A stretch of 64,000 bases of DNA from Streptomyces seoulensis (GTDB taxonomy: Bacteria > Actinomycetota > Actinomycetes > Streptomycetales > Streptomycetaceae): NCBI RefSeq assembly GCF_022846655.1, contig NZ_AP025667.1, forward strand, positions 1,339,001 through 1,403,000, written 5' to 3'. Made by a program: the position numbers and the translations under genes. The notes beneath the pieces are model-generated. The model had not been told where the DNA came from and did no database searches. It worked only from the letters and a program-made list of their open reading frames with translations. This document shows, piece by piece, positions 46,720 to 56,142 of the stretch (within the stretch, counting starts at the first letter, position 1; the number at the start of each line of letters is the position of its first letter).

Positions 46720-48096
46720 CTACTGCTGGGCCTCCACCGCGGGCGGCGAGCCCGGCAGCGGCCGGCCGGCGGACTCGCTCATCCGCCACACCGCGAAACC
46801 ACCGATGACGGCGGCCGCCATCATGTAGTACGCGGGCATCATCAGGTTGCCGGTCGCCCCGATCAGCGCGGTGACCACCAGCGGGGTCGTACCGCCGAAC
46901 AGGGACACCGAGACGTTGAAGCCGATCGACAGCGAGCCGTAGCGCACCCGCGTCGGGAAGAGCGCCGGGAGGGCGGCGGGCATGGCCGCGGTGAAGCAGA
47001 CCAGCAGCAGGCCCAGGGCGCCCATGCCGAGCGCGACGGCCAGCAGGCTGCCCTGGCGGATCAGCAGCAGCGCCGGGATGGACAGGAACAGGAAGCCCGC
47101 ACAGCCGGCGGCGATCACCGGACGACGGCCGACACGGTCGGTCAGGGCGCCCGCGAACGGCTGGACGATCATCATCAGGGCCATCACGCCGAGCACGACC
47201 AGCAGACCGTGCGTCTCGTCGTACTTCAGCTCACTGGTGAGGAAGCTGGGCATGTACGACAGCAGCATGTAGTCGGTGACGTTGAAGACGAGCACCAGGC
47301 CCATGCACAGCAGCAGCGACTTCCACTGGCCCGTGACCATCTCGCGCAGCGGCACCTTCGGCCGGTTGGTCTCGGCCTTCTCAACCTCGGCTGCGAACGC
47401 CGGGGTCTCCTCCAGGCGCATCCGCAGGTAGAGGCCGATGATGCCCATCGGACCGGCGATCAGGAACGGGATGCGCCAGCCCCAGGAGAGCAGGTCGTCG
47501 GAGGAGAGCAGGGCGGTCATCAGCGTGACCAGACCCGCACCGCCGATGTAACCGGCCAGCGTGCCGAACTCCAGCCAGCTTCCGAGGAAGCCGCGCTTCT
47601 TGTCCGGGGCGTACTCGGCGATGAAGGTCGAGGCGCCCGCGTACTCACCACCGGTGGAGAAGCCCTGCACCAGGCGGGCCGCCAGCAGCAGCAGCGGCGC
47701 GCCGACGCCGATGGAGGCGTACGACGGGATCAGGCCGATGGCGAACGTGCCCGCAGCCATCATGATCATCGTGACGGCGAGGACCTTCTGGCGGCCCACC
47801 CGGTCGCCCAGCGGGCCGAAGATCATGCCGCCGATCGGCCGGACGAGGAAGGCCGCCGCGAAGGCGCCGAACGTCGAGAGGAGCTGTGCAGTCGCGTTCC
47901 CGGAAGGGAAGAAGACTTTGCCGAGAGTTACGGCGATGTAGCTGTAGACACCGAAGTCGAACCACTCCATCGCGTTGCCGAGCGCGGCCGCCTTGACGGC
48001 ACGCTTGACGAGCGCGGGGTCGGTGACCGTGGGCTCTGCCTGGGCCTTCGAGGTCCGAAGAGTCTTCGGACTGGGACTGACAGCGGTGGCGGCCAA
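46720..48096 (-). CDS. MHS-family MFS proton symporter (ProP-like)
   Basis: This 458-residue 12-helix transporter has the metabolite:H+ symporter signature GDRVGRQKVLAVT between TM2 and TM3 and GGEYAGASTFIAEYAPDKKRG in the TM4-5 loop, as in ProP (betaine/proline) and dicarboxylate symporters. The C-terminal coiled coil of osmosensing ProP is absent (the protein ends ESAGRPLPGSPPAVEAQQ), so osmotic sensing is doubtful. The start is TTG at 48094-48096; no ATG or GTG fits before the conserved ALGNAMEWFDFGVYS. Confidence 0.9.
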   Translation of the reverse strand: MAATAVSPSPKTLRTSKAQAEPTVTDPALVKRAVKAAALGNAMEWFDFGVYSYIAVTLGKVFFPSGNATAQLLSTFGAFAAAFLVRPIGGMIFGPLGDRVGRQKVLAVTMIMMAAGTFAIGLIPSYASIGVGAPLLLLAARLVQGFSTGGEYAGASTFIAEYAPDKKRGFLGSWLEFGTLAGYIGGAGLVTLMTALLSSDDLLSWGWRIPFLIAGPMGIIGLYLRMRLEETPAFAAEVEKAETNRPKVPLREMVTGQWKSLLLCMGLVLVFNVTDYMLLSYMPSFLTSELKYDETHGLLVVLGVMALMMIVQPFAGALTDRVGRRPVIAAGCAGFLFLSIPALLLIRQGSLLAVALGMGALGLLLVCFTAAMPAALPALFPTRVRYGSLSIGFNVSVSLFGGTTPLVVTALIGATGNLMMPAYYMMAAAVIGGFAVWRMSESAGRPLPGSPPAVEAQQ

Positions 48097-48487
48097 AACG
48101 GAACTCGCCTGCCTTTCGACGGGGACACGGGCAACGCCGGACGACGACGGCGAAGACGTGCGTCAGGCAGAAAAGAGACGATAGGAGAGTTTCGGCCCCT
48201 TACGTCCCGTGCGCGGAACGTTGCTTTCTGCAAAGAAACCGCGTCTACGCTGGTACATCTGCCCTGTTCCCCGTACATGATCCCGACCAAAAATGTGATC
48301 CATGTCGCGCCCCCGGAGGGAAACCACGCCCTCCTCGGACGGATGTTTACCGGACAAATGCGCGAGAGGTCACCAGATAGGTCGAATCTCCTCGTGGACG
48401 GGTAAACGGGATCTTCGGCTCCGTAGGGTTCGCTGAGAACCCCGGCTCGCGCGACGCGCCGGACGCGATGGGCGGAGGCCGCGAAGC
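48097..48487. other. Divergent non-coding region
   Basis: This 391-bp region between the ProP-like and GT87-PAP2 genes has no credible gene. It is less GC rich around 48220-48360. It contains TTTCT-GCAA-AGAAA (48225-48238), a small inverted repeat that could be an operator, and two TGATCC hexamers (from 48278 and 48296). The promoters are not resolvable by eye. Confidence 0.5.
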
Positions 48488-50542
48488 GTGGTGGACCTGG
48501 AGCACGGCGGACGGCAGGCGGATGCCCTGGCGCCCACCGGACCCGGAGCGCGGCTGCGCGCCGCCCGGCTCGCCCTGTGGGCGGTGGCCGCGATCCTCGC
48601 CGTCCGGCAGATGGCCGTCGTCCTCACCAGCCCGAGCGGCTCGCGCCTCACCGACCTGGAGACCTGGGTCGGCCCGCAGGGCGTGCTGCATGTCAACGGC
48701 TCCCTGTACGACTCGACCCGGTTCACCGGCACCCCCTTCGCCGGCCTGGTCCTCAAGCCCCTCACCCGCGCCGCCGAACAGGCCCTCGGCTGGGGCTGGA
48801 CCTTCGGCACCCTGCTCCTGGTCGTCGCCCTCGGCCTGGTCGTCGCCCGCGCGCTGCCCCGGCCGACCGGGCGCCGTACCGCCCTGCTGGCCGCCCCGGT
48901 CGCCATCAGCCTGCTCATGGTCTCGCTGCCGGTCCGCAACACCCTGTGGCTCGGCCAGACCAGCGTCATCCCGGTGCTGCTCGTCCTGCTCGGCTGCTTC
49001 ACCGTGCGCGGCGAACGCGCCGGTGGCGTGCTCGTCGGGCTGGCCGCCGCCCTCCAGCCGACCGTACTGCTCTTCGTCCCGCTGCTGTGGTGCACCGGCC
49101 GCCGCCGGGCCGCGCTCAGCACCGCCGTCACCTTCGCCGGGGGCACCCTGCTCGCCTGGGCCGCGATGCCCGGCGACTCCTTCACCTACTGGGTCCACCA
49201 CATGGCGGGCGCCGGTCTCGGCGGCCAAGCCGACGCCCTCGCCAACCAGTCCCTGCACGGCGCCCTGCTCCGGTTCGGCCTCAGCGGCCCGCTGGAGGTC
49301 GCGCTCTTCCTGCTGCTCGGCTCCGCAGTCGCCGCCCTCGCGCTGCGCCGGGCCGTCGGCCACGCCCGCGACGGGCAACTGCTGCTCGCCGTCGCCGTGA
49401 CCGGCTGCGCCGCCGTCGCCGTCTCCCCGACCACCTGGCAGCACCAACTGCTGTGGGTGCTGCTCGCGGTGGTCGGCCGGGTCGGCACGCGGGCCGCCGA
49501 CCGCACCGTCTGGCCGGTCGCGGTGATCCTGGTGACCACCCTCCCGGCGAAGATGATGCTGCCGAACACGCCGGTGATGTATCCGCTGCGGGACAACCTC
49601 GTCCTCCTCGCGGCCCTGGCCGCCGCCACCGCCGTCCCCTTCCTGCCCCGCACCTCCCCCCACTACGACGCCCCGGTCCCGACCGAGTACGCCCGCCAGA
49701 TCCCGGCCCGGCCGGGACGCCTGCCGCTGCTGCCGTTCCCGCGCCGCCCGCTCGCCCGGCCCAACCTGCTGCTGGAGCTGCTGCTCATCCGGGTCACCTA
49801 CGCCGCCTACCAGCAGGTGCGGCTCGCGGCGACCGGTGGCAGTGACGAGGCCGCCCGCGCCACCGCCGAGCACCACGGCCACCTGATCCTCGACGCCGAG
49901 CGGTTCCTCCACCTCGACATCGAGCACGCCGTCAACCACGCCGTCGTCCAGGCCGGCCCGCTGCGCGCCTTCCTCGACTTCTACTACGAGTCCTTCCACT
50001 TCCTCGTCCCGCTGACCGTGCTCGCCGTCCTCTACTGGCGCCGCCCGGCCGACTACCGCTGGGCCCGCGCCTCCCTCGGCTTCACCACCCTGCTCGCGCT
50101 GATCGGCTTCTGGCTCTTCCCGCTGGCCCCGCCGCGCCTGATGCCGGGACTCGGCTTCGTGGACACCGTGCACGGCGCGCAGGACCTCGCCCACCCGGAC
50201 TACGGCGCGATGACCGCGATCACCAACCAGTACGCGGCGATGCCCTCGCTGCACTTCGGCTGGTCCCTGTGGTGCGGGGTGGTCGTCGCCGTGCTCGCGC
50301 CGCGCTGGTGGACGAAGGCGCTCGGGCTGGCGCACCCGCTGTTCACCGTCACCGCGATCGTGGCCACCGCCAACCACTGGGTGCTGGACGCGGCCGGCGG
50401 CGCGCTGGTCGTCGGCGGAGGCTTCGCGCTCGGATACGCACTGATCGGACCCCGTGGGATCGCGGCGGGGACCGGTGAGGCCGGACGGCCCCCGGCCCAG
50501 CGCACGCCCCGGACCGAGGAACAGCCGGTCAGCTCCGGCTGA
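48488..50542 (+). CDS. Bifunctional GT87 glycosyltransferase-PAP2 phosphatase membrane protein
   Basis: This 684-residue protein has an N-terminal part (about 1-390) with roughly ten helices typical of the GT87 polyprenyl-phosphomannose-dependent mannosyltransferases. The C-terminal part (about 430-660) is a PAP2/AUR1-like domain with FPLAPPRLMP, YAAMPSLHFGWS and NHWVLDAAGG, carrying the catalytic histidines. A dual activity on polyprenyl- or inositol-linked lipids at the outer membrane face is likely. GGAGG lies nine bases before the GTG. The next glycosyltransferase gene is 38 bp downstream. Confidence 0.9.
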   Translation: MVDLEHGGRQADALAPTGPGARLRAARLALWAVAAILAVRQMAVVLTSPSGSRLTDLETWVGPQGVLHVNGSLYDSTRFTGTPFAGLVLKPLTRAAEQALGWGWTFGTLLLVVALGLVVARALPRPTGRRTALLAAPVAISLLMVSLPVRNTLWLGQTSVIPVLLVLLGCFTVRGERAGGVLVGLAAALQPTVLLFVPLLWCTGRRRAALSTAVTFAGGTLLAWAAMPGDSFTYWVHHMAGAGLGGQADALANQSLHGALLRFGLSGPLEVALFLLLGSAVAALALRRAVGHARDGQLLLAVAVTGCAAVAVSPTTWQHQLLWVLLAVVGRVGTRAADRTVWPVAVILVTTLPAKMMLPNTPVMYPLRDNLVLLAALAAATAVPFLPRTSPHYDAPVPTEYARQIPARPGRLPLLPFPRRPLARPNLLLELLLIRVTYAAYQQVRLAATGGSDEAARATAEHHGHLILDAERFLHLDIEHAVNHAVVQAGPLRAFLDFYYESFHFLVPLTVLAVLYWRRPADYRWARASLGFTTLLALIGFWLFPLAPPRLMPGLGFVDTVHGAQDLAHPDYGAMTAITNQYAAMPSLHFGWSLWCGVVVAVLAPRWWTKALGLAHPLFTVTAIVATANHWVLDAAGGALVVGGGFALGYALIGPRGIAAGTGEAGRPPAQRTPRTEEQPVSSG

Positions 50543-50580
50543 GCCGGGGACGGGCGGCAGGCGGACGGCAGGCGCGGACG

Positions 50581-52101
50581 GTGGACACCACGACGAGCGG
50601 CCTCGACCTACCGACCGCCCCCGCGCGCACCGCCCCTGCCCGCACCGCGCCGGAGCGCACCAGGGGATCGGCGCTGGTGCCCGCCGCCCTCGCCACGGCC
50701 CTCGGACTGTGGGGCCTCACCCGCCGGGACAGCATGTGGCGCGACGAGTCGGTCACCTACCAGGTCGCCCACCGCACGCCCGGTGAACTGCTGGAGCTGC
50801 TGGGCCGTATCGACGCCGTGCACGGGCTGTACTACCTGCTCATGCACGGCGTCTTCGCGCTCTGGGACGGCGGGCTCCCCGCGCTGCGCCTGCCCTCGGT
50901 GCTGGCCACCGCCCTCGCCGCCGCCGGGGTCGGCGCGCTCGGCACCCGGCTCGCCGGACCCCGCCCCGGCCTGCTGGCGGGCGTCCTGTTCGCCCTGCTC
51001 CCGGCGATCCAGTGGTACGCGCAGGAGGGGCGGTCGTACGCCCTGGTCACCGCCGGTGTGGTCTGGGCGACGTATCTCCTCGTGCGCGGCCTTCGCTCCG
51101 CCGCGCCCGGCTGGTGGGCGGGGTACGGGGTGGTGCTGGCGGTCGTGTGCTGGGTGCACGAGTTCGCCGCGCTCGCGCTGTCCGCCCACGCGCTCACCCT
51201 GTACCTGCTGCGGGTGCCGGGCCGGGTGTGGCGCCGGTGGGGCGCGGCGGCGGGCGGGGCGCTGGGGGCGGTGGGGCCGCTGGTGGTGGTCAGCGCCGGA
51301 CAGGCGGAGCAGCAGCTCGGCTGGCTCGGCCGCCCCGGCCTCGCCCCGTGGCTCCAGTTCCTCGGCGTGTCCGCGCTGGGCCTGCTGCCGAGCCGCGTCC
51401 CGGCCCTGGCCGACCGCACGGTGACCGCGCTCGCCCTGCCCCTGCTCATCGTCCCGCCCGGCCTGCTCATCACCGGCTCGCTGCTCAAGCCCTGGTACGT
51501 CGACCGGTACGTGCTGTACTCCCTGGCCGGGCTCGCCCTGCTGGGCGGGGTCGCGCTGGACCGTCTGCCGGCGCGTCTCGGGTCCCCGGCCCGCAAGGGC
51601 GCCGTCTGCCTGCTCGGCACCGTCCTGCTCGGCCTCTGGGTGCCCGCGTCCCTGGCGGTCCGGTCGCCGGAGAGCCGCAAGGACGACGCGGCCGCGGTCG
51701 CCCGGACCGTACGGGAGCTGGCCCGGCCCGGTGACGGCGTCCTCTTCCTGCCCTCCCGGCGCCGCGAGTGGCTGCTGTCCTACCCCGCGCTCCACGCCCG
51801 CCTCGACGACCTGGCCCTCGCCCGGTCCCCGGTCGCCTCCCGCACCCTCCAGGGCACCGAGCTGCCGCCGGACACCATCCGGCGCCGCCTCCTGGCCGCG
51901 CCCCGTGTGGTGGCCCTGATGGACCCCGCGGGCCAGCCCCTCGACCCCTTTGCGCAGGAGGCCGTCAAGCGGCGGACGCTGAAGACGTACTTCTTCCGGT
52001 GCGAGTCGGTCCGGGTGCGCGGTGCCCAGGTGGTGGTCTACGTCAGGAGGCCGGACCCCGGCTCAGTCGCGGTCCGAGGCGAGGACTGCCAGCACCGCTG
52101 A
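50581..52101 (+). CDS. Polytopic glycosyltransferase (GT39/GT83-like)
   Basis: This 506-residue membrane enzyme has the signature WRDESVTYQVAHR in the first periplasmic loop (acidic catalytic pair D-E) and about eight to ten helices, then a soluble C-terminal part. This is the architecture of C-type glycosyltransferases using polyprenyl-phosphate sugars. It follows the GT87-PAP2 gene by 38 bp in one operon. Together they probably modify an envelope glycolipid or glycan. Its 3' end overlaps the convergent DUF1275 gene by 39 bp. Confidence 0.88.
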   Translation: MDTTTSGLDLPTAPARTAPARTAPERTRGSALVPAALATALGLWGLTRRDSMWRDESVTYQVAHRTPGELLELLGRIDAVHGLYYLLMHGVFALWDGGLPALRLPSVLATALAAAGVGALGTRLAGPRPGLLAGVLFALLPAIQWYAQEGRSYALVTAGVVWATYLLVRGLRSAAPGWWAGYGVVLAVVCWVHEFAALALSAHALTLYLLRVPGRVWRRWGAAAGGALGAVGPLVVVSAGQAEQQLGWLGRPGLAPWLQFLGVSALGLLPSRVPALADRTVTALALPLLIVPPGLLITGSLLKPWYVDRYVLYSLAGLALLGGVALDRLPARLGSPARKGAVCLLGTVLLGLWVPASLAVRSPESRKDDAAAVARTVRELARPGDGVLFLPSRRREWLLSYPALHARLDDLALARSPVASRTLQGTELPPDTIRRRLLAAPRVVALMDPAGQPLDPFAQEAVKRRTLKTYFFRCESVRVRGAQVVVYVRRPDPGSVAVRGEDCQHR

Positions 52102-52752
52102 GGCCAGCGCCGCGAGCAGCAGCGGGATGCCCAGGCCGTGGTGGAGGACCAGCCAGGCGCCCAGACAGGCACCGCCGAACATGGCCAGCACGGCGGCCGT
52201 ACGGCGCGGGGAACGCTGCCCGGTGCCGCTGCCGAGCCGGGACTCGGCGGCCAGGCCGGTCAGGGTCATGGTCAGCACCGTGGTGGTCAGGTCGGGGACG
52301 CCCAGCGCGCGGACGGTGGCGTTGCGCAGGCCCATGGCGAGGGCGGTCAGCGCGATCAGCGCGTACCGGGTGCCCGGCTCCTCGGGCCACGCGAAGGCGA
52401 TGGCCGCCGCGGCGCCGACCAGCAGCGCTTCCGCCGTGAGGGTCAGCCGGGTCCAGCGCAGCCGGGCCGCCCGCCGGACGCGGGCCGTCAGCCGGCCGCC
52501 CGCGGCGGCGCCGAGCAGGAAGCAGCCGAGCGAGGTGGCCGTGAGCGGTACGGAGAAACCGGGGGCGCCCACGGCGGCGAAGCCGAGGACGATCACATTG
52601 CCGGTCATGTTGGCCGTGAAGACGCGGCCGAGGCCCAGATAGCCGACGGCGTCGATCAGCCCGCTCACCACGGTCAGCACGAGCAGGACCAGCGGGAGCC
52701 GCATCCCGCGCCGGGAGGCCCCGGGCACCGGTGCGGTCGTCGGCGTCGGCAT
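52063..52752 (-). CDS. DUF1275 (YoaK-like) membrane protein
   Basis: This 229-residue protein has six helices, with the DUF1275 features VVSGLIDAVGYLGLGRVFTANMTGN and AMGLRNATVRALGVPDLTTTVLTMTL. The function is unknown; a transporter is likely. The ATG has GGAGG seven bases upstream. A terminator lies upstream, between this gene and the transglycosylase gene. Confidence 0.92.
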   Translation of the reverse strand: MPTPTTAPVPGASRRGMRLPLVLLVLTVVSGLIDAVGYLGLGRVFTANMTGNVIVLGFAAVGAPGFSVPLTATSLGCFLLGAAAGGRLTARVRRAARLRWTRLTLTAEALLVGAAAAIAFAWPEEPGTRYALIALTALAMGLRNATVRALGVPDLTTTVLTMTLTGLAAESRLGSGTGQRSPRRTAAVLAMFGGACLGAWLVLHHGLGIPLLLAALASAVLAVLASDRD

Positions 52753-52828
52753 CGGGACCTCCGGTCGGGCGGGCGGCGCCGGACCAGTGGATCACGGGGG
52801 CGGGACGCGGAGGGTGCGGACATGCGCG

Positions 52829-52859
52829 CGCACCCTCGCCGAGCGGTGGCGAGGGTGCG
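52829..52859. terminator. Hairpin terminator after the transglycosylase gene
   Basis: Perfect 12-bp stem (CGCACCCTCGCC at 52829-52840 with 52848-52859) and a 7-nt loop. Confidence 0.8.
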
Positions 52860-52942
52860 GGGAAGAGAGGGGGTGGGCCGTCGACCGCGGGTGGTCGTGC
52901 ACCGGGTGGACCGGTGGGGGAACGGCCCGGATCAGCGGCGGC

Positions 52943-53356
52943 TCAGTACCAGCCGTTGGCCTGCCAGAAGCTCCACGCCTGCACGGGGCTGCCGTAGCGG
53001 GAGTTCATGTAGTCCAGGCCCCACTTGATCTGGGTGGCCGGGTTGGTCTTCCAGTCGGAGCCGGCCGAGGACATCTTGGAGGCCGGGAGGGCCTGCACCA
53101 GGCCGTAGGCGCCCGAGGAGCTGTTCTTGGCGGAGACGTTCCAGCCGCTCTCGTGCTCGACGATCTTGCTGAACGCGTTGTACTGGGCGGTGTCCGGGAT
53201 CATCTTGTGCGCGACGGACCGCGCCGAGGACGGCGACGAGGTCGCGGCGTGAGCGGGGGAGGCGCCGAGCGCGACACCGGCGACACCGGCGGCCAGGGCG
53301 GCGACGGTGACGGCGTTCTTCTTGGAAGCGATGCGGCGGATGGCGGAGAACGACAC
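52943..53356 (-). CDS. Secreted small lytic transglycosylase (SLT domain)
   Basis: This 137-residue protein has a signal peptide (VTVAALAAGVAGVALGASPAHA). A compact goose-lysozyme/SLT-like domain follows, with the catalytic glutamate in FSKIVEHESGW and the SSSGAYGLVQALPASKM motif. It should cleave peptidoglycan glycan strands outside the cell, perhaps at growth or germination. The GTG at 53354-53356 has GAGG six bases upstream. Confidence 0.93.
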   Translation of the reverse strand: MSFSAIRRIASKKNAVTVAALAAGVAGVALGASPAHAATSSPSSARSVAHKMIPDTAQYNAFSKIVEHESGWNVSAKNSSSGAYGLVQALPASKMSSAGSDWKTNPATQIKWGLDYMNSRYGSPVQAWSFWQANGWY

Positions 53357-53656
53357 GAAAGACCTCTTACGTCGGGGACGGTGAGTCGCCGGCGTTCCGC
53401 CGCGCTCTGCGCGGTGGCCGCATGCGTCGGCGCCGCGTCCCGTGGGGGTCGTGGCGCCTGGCGACGGCCTCCAGAGAAGCAAGCTTCCGAAACGCCCGCA
53501 ATATCCCCTTTTACTAGTTGCGGCAGGACCGCCAGGGATGCCCCCGTATGTGACCCGGCTCTCAAAGCGCAGGCCAAGGAGGGTGCAAGGAGGTGCATGA
53601 CGGGCGTCGAGGTCTACGATCCGAGGTCGTAGGTGGCCTCGGTCATATGGGGTGGC
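53357..53656. other. Leader and intergenic region upstream of the transglycosylase gene
   Basis: About 300 bp without a gene. GGCGCC repeats at about 53429-53457 can form a stem in the RNA. The segment around 53495-53520 is AT-richer and may hold the promoter. I looked for a ydaO-type c-di-AMP riboswitch, which precedes some Streptomyces cell-wall hydrolase genes, and did not see its motifs. Confidence 0.4.
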
Positions 53657-54478
53657 TCACGCATCCGGGGCGTCGAAGGTGACCGGCGTCTCGAAGGCGG
53701 CCCGGCGGGTGGCCCGGCGCAGGGCGCGCAGCACGGCCGGGCCGACGGTCAGGGTGAGGACGACCGTGCAGACGGCCCGGCCCAGGTCCCAGCCCATCGA
53801 GGTGGCCAGGCAGTAGGCGAGGAAGCGGGCCAGGTTGGCGGGGACCTCCGCGTGCGGGTCGAAGGAGATGTTCGACGCCATGGTGCCCATGAACGGCCAG
53901 CCGGCCAGGTTCATGATCGTGCCGTAGGCGAAGGCCGCGAGGAAGCCGTAGCAGGCCAGCAGCGCCAGCTCGGCCTTGCCGCGCAGGCGGGAGGCGCCCG
54001 GCAGCAGGCCCGCTCCCATGGTGAACCAGCCCATCGCCAGCATCTGGAACGGCATCCACGGCCCGACCCCGCCGGTCAGCAGCGCGGAGGCGAACATCGT
54101 CACCGAGCCGAGCACGAAGCCGAAACCGGGGCCGAGCACCCGCCCGCTGAGCACCAGCAGGAAGAACATCGGCTCGATGCCCGCCGTACCCGCGCCGATG
54201 GGGCGCAGGGCCGCGCCGGTCGCCGCGAGCACCCCCAGCATGGCGACGGCCTTCGGGCCGAGCCCCGACTCCGCGATGGTCGCCGCCACCACCGCGACCA
54301 GCAGCACCAGCAGCCCCGCGAACAGCCAGGGCGCGTCCTCGGCGTGCGCGCCGAGCCGCGAGTCCGGCGGCGCGAGGAACGGCCACCCGAACGCGGCGAC
54401 CCCCACCGCGCCGACCAGCACGAGCGCGGCGACGGAACCGGGGCCGAGCCGGACGGCGCGGACGGCGGTACGGGTCAT
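53657..54478 (-). CDS. ECF transporter S component (cobalamin/corrinoid-type by context)
   Basis: This 273-residue membrane protein has about six to seven helices, the ECF S-component pattern (AATGAALRPIGAGTAGIEPMFF and GPWMPFQMLAMGWFTMGAG), and resembles CbrT/CbiM-like vitamin substrate binders. It captures the vitamin in the membrane and delivers it with the ATPase and T components. Last gene of the riboswitch operon; its ATG overlaps the ATPase stop by 4 bp. Specificity is inferred from the cobalamin riboswitch. Confidence 0.88.
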   Translation of the reverse strand: MTRTAVRAVRLGPGSVAALVLVGAVGVAAFGWPFLAPPDSRLGAHAEDAPWLFAGLLVLLVAVVAATIAESGLGPKAVAMLGVLAATGAALRPIGAGTAGIEPMFFLLVLSGRVLGPGFGFVLGSVTMFASALLTGGVGPWMPFQMLAMGWFTMGAGLLPGASRLRGKAELALLACYGFLAAFAYGTIMNLAGWPFMGTMASNISFDPHAEVPANLARFLAYCLATSMGWDLGRAVCTVVLTLTVGPAVLRALRRATRRAAFETPVTFDAPDA

Positions 54479-56142
54479 GCCAGGGCCTCCCGGACCTCGG
54501 ACACCGTCAGCCAGGGCTGCGGGGCCAGGATCTTGGTGACCTGGGGAGCGAAGGAGGGCGAGGACACCACGATGTCGGCCGTGGGGCCGTCGGCTATCAC
54601 CTCGCCGTCCGCCAGCAGCACCACCCGGTGGGCGATCTCGGCGGCCAGCTCCACGTCGTGCGTGGCCAGCACCAGGGCGTGCCCCTCGGCCGCCAGTGCG
54701 CGCAGTACGGCGACCAGGCGGGCCTTGGCCGCGTAGTCCAGGCCGCGCGTCGGCTCGTCCAGCAGGAGCAGCGGGGGGCGCGCGGTCAGCACGACCGCGA
54801 GGGCGAGTGCCAGGCGCTGGCCCTCGGAGAGGTCGCGGGGATGCGTGTCGTCCGTGATGCCCGGCAGCAGCTCCGACACCAGGGCCCGGCAGGTGCCGGG
54901 GGCTGCGTCCGCGTCCCGGTCGGCGGCGACGCACTCGGCGCCCACCGTGTCGGCGTACAGCAGATCGCGCGGCTCCTGCGGCACCAGGCCGACCCGGCGC
55001 ACCAGTTCACCGGGCTTGATCCGGTGCGGGGTGGCTCCGCCGACCTGGACGGAACCGCCGGTCGGCGTCACCAGCCCGACGAGGGAACCGAGCAGCGTGG
55101 ACTTCCCGGCGCCGTTGCGGCCCATGAGGGCGACGGTCTCGCCGGGGCCGACGGTGAGGTCGATGCCCCGCAGCGCCTCGACCCGGCCCCGCCGCACGGC
55201 GAGGTCCCGGACCTCGGCGACCGTGGGGGCGGCGGAGGCGGGCGCCTTGCCGCGCCGGAGGGACAGGCGGCGGGGGGCCGGTACCGCGGCGGCCCGCGGG
55301 GGCCCGGTCCGCTCGGGCTCCTCGGCGAGGGCCAGGCGTTCGCGCAGCGGGCCCGCCTTGCGGCGGGCGTCCCGGACGGTCAGGGGGAGCGGGGTCCAGT
55401 CGGCCAGGCGGCCCAGCTCGACCACCGGGGGGATCACCGGCGAGACGGCCATCATGTCGGCCGGAGCGCCGAGGACCGGGGGAGCGCCGGGCGCGGGCAT
55501 CAGGACGACCCGGTCGGCGTACTGCACGACCCGCTCCAGCCGGTGTTCCGCCATGAGGACCGTGGTGCCCAGGTCGTGCACCAGGCGCTGGAGGACGGCC
55601 AGGACCTCCTCCGCGGCGGCCGGGTCCAGGGCCGAGGTCGGTTCGTCCAGGACCAGGACGCGTGGATGCGGGGTCAGCACCGAGCCGATGGCGACCCGCT
55701 GGCGCTGGCCGCCGGAGAGCGTGGCGATCGGACGGTCGCGCAGATCGGCCAGGCCCAGCAGGTCGAGCGTCTCCTCCACCCGGCGCCGCATCACCGCCGG
55801 GGCGAGGCCCAGCGACTCCATCCCGTAGGCGAGTTCGTCCTCCACGGTGTCCGTCACGAAGTGGGCGAGCGGGTCCTGGCCCACCGTGCCCACCACGTCG
55901 GCCAGTTCGCGCGGCTTGTGGGTGCGGGTGTCCCGGCCCGCCACGGTGACCCGGCCGCGCAGGGTGCCCCCGGTGAAGTGCGGGACCAGCCCGCTGACCG
56001 CGTTCAGGACCGTCGACTTGCCCACCCCGGACGGCCCGACGAGCAGAACGAGTTCGCCCTCGGGCACCTCGAAGTCCACGCCCTGCACGGTCGGTTCGGC
56101 CGCTCCGTCATAGGTGACGGCGACCTCCTCGAAGCGGATCAC
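54475..56142 (-). CDS. ECF transporter ATPase, fused EcfA1-EcfA2
   Basis: This 555-residue protein joins two ABC ATPase domains. Domain 1 (1-250) has Walker A GPSGVGKS (37-43 region), signature LSGGQ (142-146), Walker B LVLDEPTSALD and H200. Domain 2 (310-540) has Walker A GRNGAGKS (341-348), signature LSEGQ (438-442) and LLDEPTRGLD. A linker rich in Arg, Ala and Pro joins them. It energises the ECF complex. The GTG start overlaps the T-component stop (GTGA). Confidence 0.95.
   Translation of the reverse strand: MIRFEEVAVTYDGAAEPTVQGVDFEVPEGELVLLVGPSGVGKSTVLNAVSGLVPHFTGGTLRGRVTVAGRDTRTHKPRELADVVGTVGQDPLAHFVTDTVEDELAYGMESLGLAPAVMRRRVEETLDLLGLADLRDRPIATLSGGQRQRVAIGSVLTPHPRVLVLDEPTSALDPAAAEEVLAVLQRLVHDLGTTVLMAEHRLERVVQYADRVVLMPAPGAPPVLGAPADMMAVSPVIPPVVELGRLADWTPLPLTVRDARRKAGPLRERLALAEEPERTGPPRAAAVPAPRRLSLRRGKAPASAAPTVAEVRDLAVRRGRVEALRGIDLTVGPGETVALMGRNGAGKSTLLGSLVGLVTPTGGSVQVGGATPHRIKPGELVRRVGLVPQEPRDLLYADTVGAECVAADRDADAAPGTCRALVSELLPGITDDTHPRDLSEGQRLALALAVVLTARPPLLLLDEPTRGLDYAAKARLVAVLRALAAEGHALVLATHDVELAAEIAHRVVLLADGEVIADGPTADIVVSSPSFAPQVTKILAPQPWLTVSEVREALA

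Noticed and set aside
46720..48096. Naming the MHS transporter proP
   Set aside because: The osmosensing C-terminal coiled coil of ProP is missing and the family includes dicarboxylate symporters.
48347..50377. 676-codon minus-strand frame opposite the GT87-PAP2 gene
   Set aside because: Low-complexity Gly/Glu/Gln composition, no start signal, and the plus-strand protein has intact catalytic motifs.
53357..53656. Possible c-di-AMP (ydaO) riboswitch upstream of the transglycosylase
   Set aside because: Such riboswitches precede some Streptomyces cell-wall hydrolase genes, but the conserved ydaO blocks are not visible here.
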